A model generated the notes under the pieces. That model was not told the origin of the DNA, searched no databases, and saw only the letters and a program-made list of their open reading frames with translations. Below, piece by piece: positions 1 through 8,196 of a stretch of 64,000 bases of DNA. The DNA is from Sphingopyxis sp. PAMC25046. Lineage in GTDB: Bacteria; Pseudomonadota; Alphaproteobacteria; Sphingomonadales; Sphingomonadaceae. Made by a program: the position numbers and the translations under genes. Position 1 is the stretch's first letter. Every line of letters begins with the position of its first letter. The DNA lies in the NCBI RefSeq assembly GCF_004795895.1, contig NZ_CP039250.1, positions 3,844,001 through 3,908,000 of the forward strand, written 5' to 3'.

Positions 1-672
1 TGCTTCTCGGCAGGAAGCGAAGCGACGATCCGGCGCAACGCGATCTGGCAGCCGATCTATTCGCTGTCCTATTTCTTCATCATCCTGCTCGGCTTTGCGG
101 CGCTGCTCGCCGGCACGCAGCCCGAGGGCGGCGACACCAATGCCGTGCTGCTGCAGTTCGTCGCCGATCGCTATCCGGCGTGGGCGGTCGGCATCTTCGC
201 GGGGACGGCATGCCTGCTCGCGCTGGTACCGGGGTCGGTGCTGCTGCTCACCGCGGGATCGATCTTCAGCCGCAACATCCTGCTGCCGATGCGGCCCGGC
301 CTCTCCGACCGCGCGTCACTGCTCGCCTCGCGCCTGTCGATGATCGTCTTCGCCGCCATCGCGGTGTGGCTGATGCTCGGTGGATCGAAGTCGCTCGTCG
401 AGATAGGGCTGTCCGCCTATGCCGCGATCGGCATGCTCGCGCCGGGCGTCTATTTCGCCTTCACCTGGAAGCGCGCTCACGCAGGGGGCGTGTTTGCGGG
501 GATCGTGGCCGGCTATCTCGCCCTGTTGCTGCCGCAGGCACAGCAACTGTGGACGATGCTGCTGCCCGGCTGGGACCATGGGCTGGTCGCGATGGCGATC
601 AACGCCGCCGTCGCGGCGGTGGCATGCGCGGCATGGCCCCGCCGCGCCACCACTGCCCCGCATCCCGCCTGA
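1..672 (+). CDS. Sodium:solute symporter (SSS family), C-terminal part
   Basis: The frame is open from the first base of the window, so the 5' end lies outside; 223 codons and a TGA are seen. The product is almost entirely hydrophobic helices separated by short Arg/Gly-rich loops (for example SRNILLPMRPG and FTWKRAHAGG), the pattern of the last helices of SSS transporters such as proline/solute:Na+ symporters in the inner membrane. It sits next to an amino-acid oxidation locus, which suggests it imports that substrate (inference). It ends 13 bp from the stop of the convergent LysR gene. The fold assignment is likely; the substrate cannot be read from this fragment. Confidence 0.75.
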   Translation, partial: CFSAGSEATIRRNAIWQPIYSLSYFFIILLGFAALLAGTQPEGGDTNAVLLQFVADRYPAWAVGIFAGTACLLALVPGSVLLLTAGSIFSRNILLPMRPGLSDRASLLASRLSMIVFAAIAVWLMLGGSKSLVEIGLSAYAAIGMLAPGVYFAFTWKRAHAGGVFAGIVAGYLALLLPQAQQLWTMLLPGWDHGLVAMAINAAVAAVACAAWPRRATTAPHPA

Positions 673-685
673 GCGGTATCGGCGA

Positions 686-1582
686 TCAGCTCCAGCTTTT
701 CAGCCGCGCCTCGAGTATGGTCATCAGCCGCGCGGGTGCGCCCTCGAGCTGCCGGCCGAGCCTGTGGATCAGGCTGACCGTGCTGTGCTCGATCGCATCG
801 TCGAGCAGCGGGCGCGCGACGAGGGTCCCTTCCTCGAGCTCGGCGAGTGCCGAGATGCGCGGCAGCACGGTCAACGCGCGACCGGCCTTCGCAATCTCGC
901 GCATCATCTGGATCGAGGTCGTGACCAGCCGCGGCTCCAGCCAGGTTTGCGCGCGCTTTTCGGCATGATTGAGCGTGCCGCGAATGCGGAAGCCCTGTGG
1001 CGGCAAGCACAGGTCGAAACCGGCGAGGTCGGCTATCGTCAGCGCCTCCATCGCCGCGGCCGGGTGGCTCGGCGCGCACAGCACCATCAAGGGCTGTGCG
1101 ACCGCGCTGCGCGTGCGGATTTTGGGCTCGCTGGTAGTATGGAGGATCATGCCGATATGCGCCTCGTCGTCGAGCACCATGCGGATGATCTCCGAACTGG
1201 CGCAGCTCGTCACGGTGATCGCGATGCCCGGATTACGGCGCTGGAATCCCTCGATCAGCGCGGTGAAGGGCGGGCCGAAGAAGCCCTCGCCGATCGCAAG
1301 GTCGATGCGGCCCGATTTGACCTCGCGCAATTCCTGGATCTGGTTCAGCAACGCTTCGCGGTCAGCGAGCTGGTTCTTGTGATATTCGAACGCCAGTTGC
1401 CCCGCCTCGGTCAGCCGGATCGAGCGACGCCCGCGTTCGATCAGCGCAATCCCCATCTCGCTCTCGAGCTGTGCGATCTGGCGGCTGATCGACGACACGG
1501 CCACGCCGATCTTGTCGCTCGCCAGCCGCATCGATCCCAGGTTCGCGGCTTCGTAGAAATATTGAAGCGCATTATCCCACAT
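686..1582 (-). CDS. LysR-family transcriptional regulator
   Basis: A 298-residue LysR protein of normal length: an N-terminal winged HTH (about residues 1-62, with ALQYFYEAANLGSMRLASDK and ISRQIAQLESEMG) followed by a periplasmic-binding-like effector domain from about residue 90 to the end. The frame extends upstream to 1681, but the ATG at 1582 begins exactly at the HTH and has GGAGAG seven bases before it, so that start was chosen. It is divergent from the DapA-family gene at 1741 with a 17-bp dyad between them, the classic layout of a LysR protein controlling its neighbour. The inducer is unknown; an imino-acid or its keto product would fit the genes it faces (inference). Confidence 0.9.
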   Translation of the reverse strand: MWDNALQYFYEAANLGSMRLASDKIGVAVSSISRQIAQLESEMGIALIERGRRSIRLTEAGQLAFEYHKNQLADREALLNQIQELREVKSGRIDLAIGEGFFGPPFTALIEGFQRRNPGIAITVTSCASSEIIRMVLDDEAHIGMILHTTSEPKIRTRSAVAQPLMVLCAPSHPAAAMEALTIADLAGFDLCLPPQGFRIRGTLNHAEKRAQTWLEPRLVTTSIQMMREIAKAGRALTVLPRISALAELEEGTLVARPLLDDAIEHSTVSLIHRLGRQLEGAPARLMTILEARLKSWS

Positions 1583-1628
1583 CGGCAATCTCTCCGCAGT
1601 TACCGGTTGAAGCCCGAAAATGCTCATC

Positions 1629-1645
1629 GTTGCGATAAACGCAAC
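1629..1645. promoter_or_regulatory. Probable LysR operator, GTTGC-N7-GCAAC dyad
   Basis: A 17-bp interrupted palindrome with perfect arms GTTGCG and CGCAAC lies in the divergent region between the LysR gene and the DapA-family gene. It contains a T-N11-A spacing (T1631 to A1643), as LysR boxes do. The same GTTGC-N7-GCAAC arrangement recurs at 5481-5497. Binding by the adjacent LysR protein is inferred. Confidence 0.55.
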
Positions 1646-1740
1646 TAATTTCGTCTTTTGATGCCCTTGCTGCGAATGCACCTTGGCTTATCGGGGCTGG
1701 CCGCATTGACTATATCCCGACCAAGGGGGAGCCGAATTAC

Positions 1741-2661
1741 ATGAACAAGAGATCGCGTGCCGACTGGCAAGGCTATATCCCCGCTATTACGACGCCCTTC
1801 GACGCGAACCGCAATCTCGACCTGCCCGCACTCGGTACGCTGCTCGAATGGCTCCATGCCGAAGGAATGCACGGCTTGCTGCTGGCCGGCACGACGGGCG
1901 AATGGCCGAGCATGTCGACCGACGAGTGCAAGACGCTCTTTTCGTCAGCGGGCGCGCAGCTCGGCGGCAAGCTGCCGCTACTTGCGGGATGCAATGCCTA
2001 CACCGCGCGCCATGTGCTCGAACTGGCCGACCACGCCGCAGCGAGCGGGTTCGACGGCATCGTGGTGACGCCCCCGCCCTACTATCGCCCCTCGGCGGAC
2101 GAGATCCACGGCTTCTACGCCGATATTTCGGCGGAAACCAAATTGCCGATCTGCGTCTACAACTGGCCTCCCGGCACCGGCATCGACATGCCGCTCGCGC
2201 TTCTCGAGCGCCTCGCGGCACTCGACAATGTCGTTGCGATCAAACAATCGACCAGCGACCTGCGCCGTTTCGTCGACACCTTCTTCGCGCTCAGGGACCG
2301 GATCCGGATCTTCGGCCATTCGATGGACGAACATGGCCTTGCGTTGCTCGAAGCGCGAGGCGGCGACGGGACAATGGGCGCGGGCGCGGTGCTGGGCCGG
2401 ACCCATCCCGATTTCTACAACAAGCTCTGGGCGGGCGATACCGCCGGCGCACGCGAATGCGGCCGCATGGACCGTGTCATCCTCGATGAATGGTACACGC
2501 CCGAACTCGTCGGCCGCTTTGGATCGGGGCCCGCCATATTGAAGGCCGGGCTCAATGCCCAAGGCCTGCCGGGCGGTTACGTCCGCCCGCCGCTGCGCGA
2601 CGTGTCGGCCGAGGACGCCGAGAGAATCAGGGAGACTTTGGTCGCGCTCGGACGCATCTAA
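1741..2661 (+). CDS. Dihydrodipicolinate synthase (DapA) family lyase/deaminase
   Basis: A 306-residue TIM-barrel class I aldolase of the DapA/NAL superfamily. The Thr-Thr pair motif GTTGEW is at about residues 50-55, the active-site Tyr at about 140 (CVYNWP) and the Schiff-base Lys at about 168 (VAIKQST). It lies seven bases upstream of a three-subunit oxidase; in hydroxyproline catabolism a DapA homologue (1-pyrroline-4-hydroxy-2-carboxylate deaminase) acts right after D-hydroxyproline dehydrogenase, so that role fits the context. It is unlikely to be the biosynthetic DapA given this setting. Start ATG at 1741 with AGGGGGAGCC upstream. Exact substrate is inference. Confidence 0.82.
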   Translation: MNKRSRADWQGYIPAITTPFDANRNLDLPALGTLLEWLHAEGMHGLLLAGTTGEWPSMSTDECKTLFSSAGAQLGGKLPLLAGCNAYTARHVLELADHAAASGFDGIVVTPPPYYRPSADEIHGFYADISAETKLPICVYNWPPGTGIDMPLALLERLAALDNVVAIKQSTSDLRRFVDTFFALRDRIRIFGHSMDEHGLALLEARGGDGTMGAGAVLGRTHPDFYNKLWAGDTAGARECGRMDRVILDEWYTPELVGRFGSGPAILKAGLNAQGLPGGYVRPPLRDVSAEDAERIRETLVALGRI

Positions 2662-2667
2662 GGCTTT

Positions 2668-3843
2668 ATGGAACAGGTTGATGTCGCGATCATCGGCGGG
2701 GGGCTGATCGGCTGTGCCGCCGCATGGCGCCTCGCAGCGCGCGGGGCGTCGGTCGCGCTGATCGAAGCGGGCGACATCAACGGCGGTGCGTCGGGACAGA
2801 ATGCCGGTTCGTTGCACTTCCAGATCGAGCGCCGCTTTCTCGAGAACGGCGACGCACTCGCCGGGCAGGTAGCCGACATCGTCGCGCTGAGCCGCATCGC
2901 GGTCGACGACTGGCGCGCCATCGAGGAAGATCTGGGCGCCGATCTCCACGTGTCGATGCAAGGCGGGCTGATGGTCGCCGAAACCGCCGAAGAGGTCGCG
3001 CTGCTCGAACGCAAGGCGGCGCGCGAACATCGTGAAGGACTGTCGGTCCGGACGATCGACGGCGACGAAGCGCGCGCGATCGCCCCGTATCTTTCACCGG
3101 GCGCCCTGGCCGCAAATTTCTCTGGCGACGAAGGCCACGCCGATCCACGCGCCGTCACCCCCGCGCTGGCCGACGCCGCGCGCGCCGCAGGCGCATCGAT
3201 CCGCACAGCGTCGCGCGTGCAGTCGATCGCACGCGAAAACGGGCGTTTTACGATCCGGGGCGACCGGATCGACCTGTCCGCCGACCGGCTGCTCGTCGCC
3301 GCGGGAGCATGGAGCGCCAATGTCTGCACGCTGCTCAACATCCACATGCCGCTATATCCCGTCGCACTGCTGATGAATGCGACCGAGCGGACACGCTCCA
3401 TGGTGCCGCATCTTATCCAGCACGTCGGACGCCGGCTGTCGCTGAAGCAGACATATGCCGGCAATATCCTGATCGGCGGCGGCTGGCCTTCGCGACTGGC
3501 CCGGATGCCGGCAGGGGGATTCGACCCGTCGGCAAGGCCCGCGATGATCCCCGGCTCGCTGACCGGCAATCTGCGTGCCGCGGTCGATATCGTGCCGGAA
3601 GTCGCGCGGCTGAACCTGATCCGCAGCTGGACCGGGGTCACCGCCATCTCCGCCGACCAGTTGCCCGTGGTCGGCGAAGTGCCGAGCATGCCCGGCCTGT
3701 GGGTCGCGGCGGGCGGGTCGGCCTTCACGCTCGGGCTGACCTTCGCCCGGCTGATCGCCGATGCGATGGCGGAGGGCCCGGTGCCCGCGCTCGCGCCACT
3801 GTCACCTGCACGCTTCGAACATCTGAACGGGTTCATGGGATGA
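2668..3843 (+). CDS. FAD-dependent oxidoreductase (DAO family), beta-like subunit of a three-part dehydrogenase
   Basis: A 391-residue D-amino-acid-oxidase-fold flavoprotein. The Rossmann FAD motif GGGLIGCAAAWRL starts at about residue 11, and the C-terminal FAD-closing segment (AAGGSAFTLG) is near residue 350. No signal peptide. Its stop overlaps the start of a small [2Fe-2S] protein (ATGA), and a second flavoprotein follows, the composition of D-hydroxyproline, sarcosine-like, opine and HcnABC-type dehydrogenases. Here it would be the subunit that oxidises the imino or secondary amine substrate. With a DapA homologue upstream, D-hydroxyproline or a related imino acid is the best guess. Confidence 0.85.
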   Translation: MEQVDVAIIGGGLIGCAAAWRLAARGASVALIEAGDINGGASGQNAGSLHFQIERRFLENGDALAGQVADIVALSRIAVDDWRAIEEDLGADLHVSMQGGLMVAETAEEVALLERKAAREHREGLSVRTIDGDEARAIAPYLSPGALAANFSGDEGHADPRAVTPALADAARAAGASIRTASRVQSIARENGRFTIRGDRIDLSADRLLVAAGAWSANVCTLLNIHMPLYPVALLMNATERTRSMVPHLIQHVGRRLSLKQTYAGNILIGGGWPSRLARMPAGGFDPSARPAMIPGSLTGNLRAAVDIVPEVARLNLIRSWTGVTAISADQLPVVGEVPSMPGLWVAAGGSAFTLGLTFARLIADAMAEGPVPALAPLSPARFEHLNGFMG

Positions 3844-4124
3844 GTGCGACCCGTATCACCCGGGGCGTGAACCGCGGCGGCCCGATCGCCATCACCGTCG
3901 ATGGCATACGGATCGAATGCTTCGCAGGCGAAACCGTGGCCGCCGCGATGCTCGCGGCCGACCATGCCGTTTTCCGTGCGGACACACGCGGACAACGGCG
4001 CGGCATGTTCTGCAACATGGGCGTGTGCAGCGAGTGTCTGGTCACGCTGATAGCCGGCGGACCGCACGTGCGCGCCTGCCTTGTCGAAGCCCGCGATGGC
4101 ATGGAGGTCGCGACGCGTGACTGA
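3840..4124 (+). CDS. (2Fe-2S)-binding protein, small subunit of the dehydrogenase
   Basis: A 94-residue ferredoxin-fold subunit (HcnA/SoxX-like). Cysteines that should hold a [2Fe-2S] cluster are C58, C63 and C66 (FCNMGVCSEC) plus C80. The ATG overlaps the preceding stop (ATGA) and its own last eight bases overlap the next gene, so the three are translationally coupled. The role expected from the family is electron transfer between the two flavoprotein subunits. Length is normal for the family. Confidence 0.85.
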   Translation: MSATRITRGVNRGGPIAITVDGIRIECFAGETVAAAMLAADHAVFRADTRGQRRGMFCNMGVCSECLVTLIAGGPHVRACLVEARDGMEVATRD

Positions 4125-5478
4125 ACCGGAACGCTTCGACATCGCGATCGTCGGCGGCGGTCCCGCCGGTCAGGCGGCGGCAATCGCGCTAGAGGGGCAC
4201 GGCCTGTCGATCGCGGTAATCGACGAACAGATACGTCCCGGCGGACAGATCCTGCGACAGCCCCCCGCCGCCTTCACCGTCGCAAACTGGCTTGCCGACC
4301 GCAGCTACGCACCGCTGAAGCGCCAGCTCGACCGGTTCGGGCAGTTGAAGGAAGTGCGCTGGCTCGGCGGCCACTCAGCGGTCGGGTTACAGGCGGGATC
4401 GATCGTTGCGACCGGCCCCGACGGCCTGCGAAACATCGCGGCCGACCGCATCCTGATCGCCGCGGGATGCCAGGATCTCGCCGTGCCCCTTCCCGGCTGG
4501 ACGCTGCCGGGGGTTTATGCCGCAGGCGGCATCCAGGCCTTCGTCAAGAGCCAGCAGTTGCTGGCCGGCACACGCGTGCTGCTCGCGGGGACCCATCCGC
4601 TGCAGCTGATCATCGCAGCGCAGATCGTCGCTGCGGGCGGAACGGTCGCCGCTGTTCTCTTTGCGCAGCCGCGCGCCCACATGATCGCTGCGCTCGCCGC
4701 GCAGCCGCTAACCGCACTCGGCCGCGCATCCGATCTGTTCGCTGCCGGGACGGCCATGGCAACGCTGGCGCGCGCGGGCGCGCCGATACGCTTTGGCGTC
4801 GGCCTGTCGGCCCTGACCGGCCGCGACCGCGTGTCGGGCGCCGTGACGAGCGCGGGCAATGTCGAATGCGACGCGGTCGGGCTTTGCTACGGTTTCGTGC
4901 CGCAATCGGCGCTACCGCGAATGGCCGGCGCGCGCATGACCGCAGCAGGTCCGGCGGGCGGCTGGGCCTGTGTCCACGACGACTGGATGCGGACCTCGGT
5001 GCCCGGCCTCTACGCGGCGGGCGAGACGGTCGGCGTGGCCGGAGCTGCGGCGGCGGCGGCGGGCGGCGAGCTCGCGGGTCTGGGGATCGCGCTCGATCTC
5101 GGCCTGCTCGATGCCGACACGGCGCAGCGCGCCGCGCAAAACTCCCGGCGCCGGTTCGCGCGCCATCGCGCCTTCGCGTCCCTTCTCGACGCGGCTGCCG
5201 ACCCGCGCCCCTTCTTTCCCGCGCCGGACAGCGGGACGATCGTCTGTCGCTGCGAGGATGTCGAGTTCGGCCCGCTGTCGGAACGGGTATCGGCAGGCGG
5301 GTCGGCCAATGCCGTGAAGCTGGCGACGCGATGCGGCATGGGCGCGTGTCAGGGACGCAATTGCGAACCGACGCTGCTCCGGATGATTTCCGCCGCGGGT
5401 GGGTGCGACGATGTCGGCTTCACCGCACGCTTCCCTGCGCGCGCCGTCTCCATCGCCGACCTTCTGTCATCCGATTGA
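4117..5478 (+). CDS. NAD(P)/FAD-dependent oxidoreductase with BFD-like [2Fe-2S] tail, alpha-like subunit
   Basis: A 453-residue pyridine-nucleotide-disulfide-type flavoprotein: FAD motif GGGPAGQ near residue 12, a second nucleotide motif around residues 145-175, and a C-terminal BFD-like domain with a CRC pair (about C377, C379) and C406/C411 for a [2Fe-2S] cluster. An upstream TTG at 4081 would be in frame, but GTG at 4117 has GGAGG nine bases before it and gives the family N-terminus (TEPERFDIAIVGGG), so it was chosen. It overlaps the small subunit by eight bases. This is the third part of an HcnABC/D-hydroxyproline-dehydrogenase type complex. Confidence 0.85.
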   Translation: MTEPERFDIAIVGGGPAGQAAAIALEGHGLSIAVIDEQIRPGGQILRQPPAAFTVANWLADRSYAPLKRQLDRFGQLKEVRWLGGHSAVGLQAGSIVATGPDGLRNIAADRILIAAGCQDLAVPLPGWTLPGVYAAGGIQAFVKSQQLLAGTRVLLAGTHPLQLIIAAQIVAAGGTVAAVLFAQPRAHMIAALAAQPLTALGRASDLFAAGTAMATLARAGAPIRFGVGLSALTGRDRVSGAVTSAGNVECDAVGLCYGFVPQSALPRMAGARMTAAGPAGGWACVHDDWMRTSVPGLYAAGETVGVAGAAAAAAGGELAGLGIALDLGLLDADTAQRAAQNSRRRFARHRAFASLLDAAADPRPFFPAPDSGTIVCRCEDVEFGPLSERVSAGGSANAVKLATRCGMGACQGRNCEPTLLRMISAAGGCDDVGFTARFPARAVSIADLLSSD

Positions 5479-5480
5479 CC

Positions 5481-5497
5481 GTTGCATTGACGGCAAC
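5481..5497. promoter_or_regulatory. Second GTTGC-N7-GCAAC dyad, before the VOC-RidA pair
   Basis: Three bases after the oxidoreductase stop there is GTTGC, seven bases, GCAAC, flanked by C and G that extend the arms to six. Spacing and arms match the dyad at 1629-1645 in the LysR divergent region. It lies about 75 bp before the VOC start codon and probably marks a second promoter of the same regulon. Confidence 0.5.
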
Positions 5498-5572
5498 GAT
5501 TTTTGCGTTTCGCTTGCGTTGCAGGCGCGACACGGACCGCCCAAGATGGCGGCCTGTCGCACGGAGTTTCGC

Positions 5573-6061
5573 ATGAACGCAGCACCTGAAAAGCCCGTTT
5601 TCCTGTCGGTCGACCATATCTCGTGGACCGTCCCCGACATCGAGGCGGCGCTGGCCTTTTACCGCGACGTCATCGGCGCCGAAGAGCTGTTCCGGATGGG
5701 ACCGCTCGACGCGGCGGACATGCCGGTCGATGCCGAGGGCCGCGACTGGATGGAAACGCATGTGGGCGTGAAAGGCGCGCGGTTGACGCTTGTTATGATG
5801 AAGCTCACCGGGAATATGAACTTCCAGCTCGTGCAATATGACAAGCCCGCCGATCGCCGGCAGGACCTGCCGCGCAACTGCGACCGCGGCGGCCATCACC
5901 TCGGGCTGAAGGTCGACGATGTCGACAAGGCACTCACCTATCTCGCAGCCCATGGCTGCACGCCGCTGGAGACGATCCACATCGACGCCGGACCGCTCGC
6001 GGGCAAGAAGAACGTCTATGTACTCGATCCCTTCGGGCACCAGCTCGAAATCGTCGACTGA
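5573..6061 (+). CDS. VOC-family (glyoxalase/epimerase fold) protein
   Basis: A 162-residue vicinal-oxygen-chelate protein with two beta-alpha-beta modules: VDHISWTVPDIEAALAFYRD at the start and HHLGLKVDD about residue 104, ending in HQLEIVD. The His residues (about 14, 105) and the C-terminal Glu are the expected metal ligands. Fold resembles methylmalonyl-CoA epimerase-type and isomerase-type VOC enzymes. The frame runs farther upstream, but ATG 5573 has GGAG six bases before it and starts at the domain edge. Its position after the amino-acid dehydrogenase and before RidA suggests it acts on an unstable oxo or imino product. The reaction is unknown. Confidence 0.75.
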   Translation: MNAAPEKPVFLSVDHISWTVPDIEAALAFYRDVIGAEELFRMGPLDAADMPVDAEGRDWMETHVGVKGARLTLVMMKLTGNMNFQLVQYDKPADRRQDLPRNCDRGGHHLGLKVDDVDKALTYLAAHGCTPLETIHIDAGPLAGKKNVYVLDPFGHQLEIVD

Positions 6062-6079
6062 CCCACGAAAGGAAGTTGC

Positions 6080-6484
6080 ATGCCGAACAGCAAGATCAAT
6101 CCCGCCGGGCTTTATGATGCCGTTGGTTACGGCTTTTCCCATGCCGCGCTGCAGGATGGCGGGCGCACTCTGCATCTTGCGGGACAGGTTGCATGGGACA
6201 GGGACTGCAATGTCGTCGGTGGCGGCGATCTTGCCGCCCAGACACGGCAGGCGCTGGCCAACCTCAAGGCGGTGCTCGCCGAAGCCGGTGCGACGCCCGC
6301 CGATGTTGTGCGGCTGCGCACCTATGTCGTCGATCATGATCCGGACAAGCTGGGGCCCGTACTGGCCGAGGTCGGCGCCTTTTACGACGGCGCGCTTCCC
6401 GCGCCGAACACCTTCATCGGCGTTCAGGCGCTCGCGCTGCCGGACTTTCTGGTCGAGATCGAAGCGACCGCCGTCATCGGATAG
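6080..6484 (+). CDS. RidA family protein (reactive imine/enamine deaminase)
   Basis: A 134-residue YjgF/YER057c/UK114-family protein of usual length; the segment with the conserved Arg (VVRLRTYVVDHDP) is near residue 75-87. RidA proteins hydrolyse imines and enamines released by PLP enzymes and amino-acid oxidases. The upstream flavoprotein complex would make a cyclic or linear imine, so a RidA partner is biochemically sensible. It follows the VOC gene by 18 bp with AAGGAAG as ribosome binding site, so the two form one unit. Confidence 0.85.
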   Translation: MPNSKINPAGLYDAVGYGFSHAALQDGGRTLHLAGQVAWDRDCNVVGGGDLAAQTRQALANLKAVLAEAGATPADVVRLRTYVVDHDPDKLGPVLAEVGAFYDGALPAPNTFIGVQALALPDFLVEIEATAVIG

Positions 6485-6501
6485 ACAAGCCGTCGCGGCT
6501 G

Positions 6502-8148
6502 TTATCGCATGCCCCTGATCTCGTCGTCGCGGCCCGTCATTTCCCAGCGGATGAGCGAGATCGGGATCGACCCGGCGGCGCGAAAGCGGTCGTGGAACGA
6601 TTTGATGTCGAACTTTTCGCCTTCCTGCATCGCTACGTCGGCGAGCAGCTTTTCCAGCTCTACCTTGCCGATATAATAGCCGATGCCATAACCCGGCTGG
6701 CGCAGATAAAGCTCGATATCGAACTGCGCTACCGCGTCGCCCGCCTCCATCCATTTGGGCGTACGCGCGATCAGCGAGGCATTGGCCTCTTTCCACGTCC
6801 ATTCATTCGCCTGCATCTTCAGTTCGGGCAGGATGCGCGCGGCGCGTTTCGCGCCCAATATATAATCGATCTCGCGTGTCTTCGGCCGGTCTTCGAGCAT
6901 CCCCGCCTGAAGGATCATTTCCTCAAGATAGAAGGCCCAGCCCTCGTTGCGCAGGCCGTTGACGAAAAACAGCCGCGACGCCCCCCGCACCGGCCGCGTG
7001 TCGCGCGCTGCCTGCAGCGCGTCGAAGGCGTGGCCGGGCAGATTGTGCGCGCGCAGCGGCCGCCCGTCGCGAAATTCGGCCTGGAAAAAGAAATGCAGAT
7101 GCAGCGGCGGATCGAACAATCCCGGTTTCGACGGGTCCTTTTCGAACGGGAATTGATATGGTCCCTCTTCGGGATCGTGCCGGACATAATCGGGGATCGT
7201 CACCCAGTCGCCGTCGCGCAGGAATTTCAGCAGATCCTCGTCCTCGGCCTTGCGCTTGGCGTCGAATTCGGCGCGCGTCTGCACGGGTTCAGGCATCGCG
7301 ATGCCGCGGTTGCGATGCTCCTCGATCTTCAGGAATGCGATCTGGCGCTGATACTCGCGCTCGCCGATCACCGCGATCTCTTCGGGGGTGTAGGGAAGCA
7401 GCAGAACATTCTTCAGATACCAGGCGTAATTTTCCCGGCCCACCCCGCCGTGCGCCGGAAGACCGGCTTCGATGCTTTCGAGCCAGGCCTTGAATCCGGC
7501 GGCCGCCGCCTGCGCGCGCTTTGCCGGCAGGGCGAGTGCGGGCTGCACCTTCGCGGCGCGCGCGGCGAGTTCGCCGTAGACGTTCACCTCGACTTGCTTC
7601 TGCGCGATCCCGAGCCGCGCAAGATCGCCGCGCGGGTCGGTGAGGTTCGCCCGCGCCTGTCGCAACGCTTCGGGAACCGCTTCGAGCCGGGCCTTGAACG
7701 CGGCAAGTTCGCCCGCCGCCAGCGGCAGCTTCGGAATCGCCAGCGCGCCATGCATCTTGGGCCCGAAGCCGAGGTTGGTCGTGCTGTAGAAAGCGGGGTC
7801 GTGCTTCCACGGCTGAACGACCCGGTGCTGGAACTCGAGTCCGCGCATTTCCGCGAGCACGACCATATAGTCGACGCGTTCGGAAACCGGCCAGGCACTG
7901 TCGTCGATCGCCTTCAGCCGCGCCTCGAATGTCTTGAGCCCGGCATAATGCCGCGCCATCGTCGCCGGCGAATAATCGGGTACGCCCTTCACCATCGGTG
8001 GCGGGACGAAAGCACGGAACTCTTCGTAAAGCGCGAGCAGCGCGGGATAGCCCGACGGCGCGGCTTCGGTTTGCGCGGCAAGCGGCGGCGGAGCAGCGAA
8101 GGTCAGCAAGGGCGCGGTCATCAGCGCGGCAGCCGCACGCAATTTCAT
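6502..8148 (-). CDS. Secreted DUF885 protein with degenerate metal-binding motif
   Basis: A 548-residue DUF885 protein (alpha-helical metallopeptidase-like family). An N-terminal signal peptide (about residues 1-25, ending AAPPPLAAQ) predicts export. Most active DUF885 enzymes carry HExxPGHH; here the equivalent is RAHNLPGH (about residues 366-373): only the PGH part survives and the Glu is absent. The downstream EGWAFYLEEM block (about residue 403) is kept. The closest relative in the window is the protein at 39521, which also lacks the Glu. ATG 8148 was preferred over a TTG six bases upstream. It could be a pseudo-enzyme, a binding protein, or an enzyme using another ligand set. Confidence 0.82.
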   Translation of the reverse strand: MKLRAAAALMTAPLLTFAAPPPLAAQTEAAPSGYPALLALYEEFRAFVPPPMVKGVPDYSPATMARHYAGLKTFEARLKAIDDSAWPVSERVDYMVVLAEMRGLEFQHRVVQPWKHDPAFYSTTNLGFGPKMHGALAIPKLPLAAGELAAFKARLEAVPEALRQARANLTDPRGDLARLGIAQKQVEVNVYGELAARAAKVQPALALPAKRAQAAAAGFKAWLESIEAGLPAHGGVGRENYAWYLKNVLLLPYTPEEIAVIGEREYQRQIAFLKIEEHRNRGIAMPEPVQTRAEFDAKRKAEDEDLLKFLRDGDWVTIPDYVRHDPEEGPYQFPFEKDPSKPGLFDPPLHLHFFFQAEFRDGRPLRAHNLPGHAFDALQAARDTRPVRGASRLFFVNGLRNEGWAFYLEEMILQAGMLEDRPKTREIDYILGAKRAARILPELKMQANEWTWKEANASLIARTPKWMEAGDAVAQFDIELYLRQPGYGIGYYIGKVELEKLLADVAMQEGEKFDIKSFHDRFRAAGSIPISLIRWEMTGRDDEIRGMR

Positions 8149-8196
8149 CTTCAAAACCTGTCTCCCGATCGCAAAAGTCCGTTGCCGCAGCCTCTG

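Noticed and set aside
1741..2661. Biosynthetic dapA
   Set aside because: The gene is in an oxidase locus under a LysR regulator and not near lysine or cell-wall genes; the superfamily includes many catabolic members.
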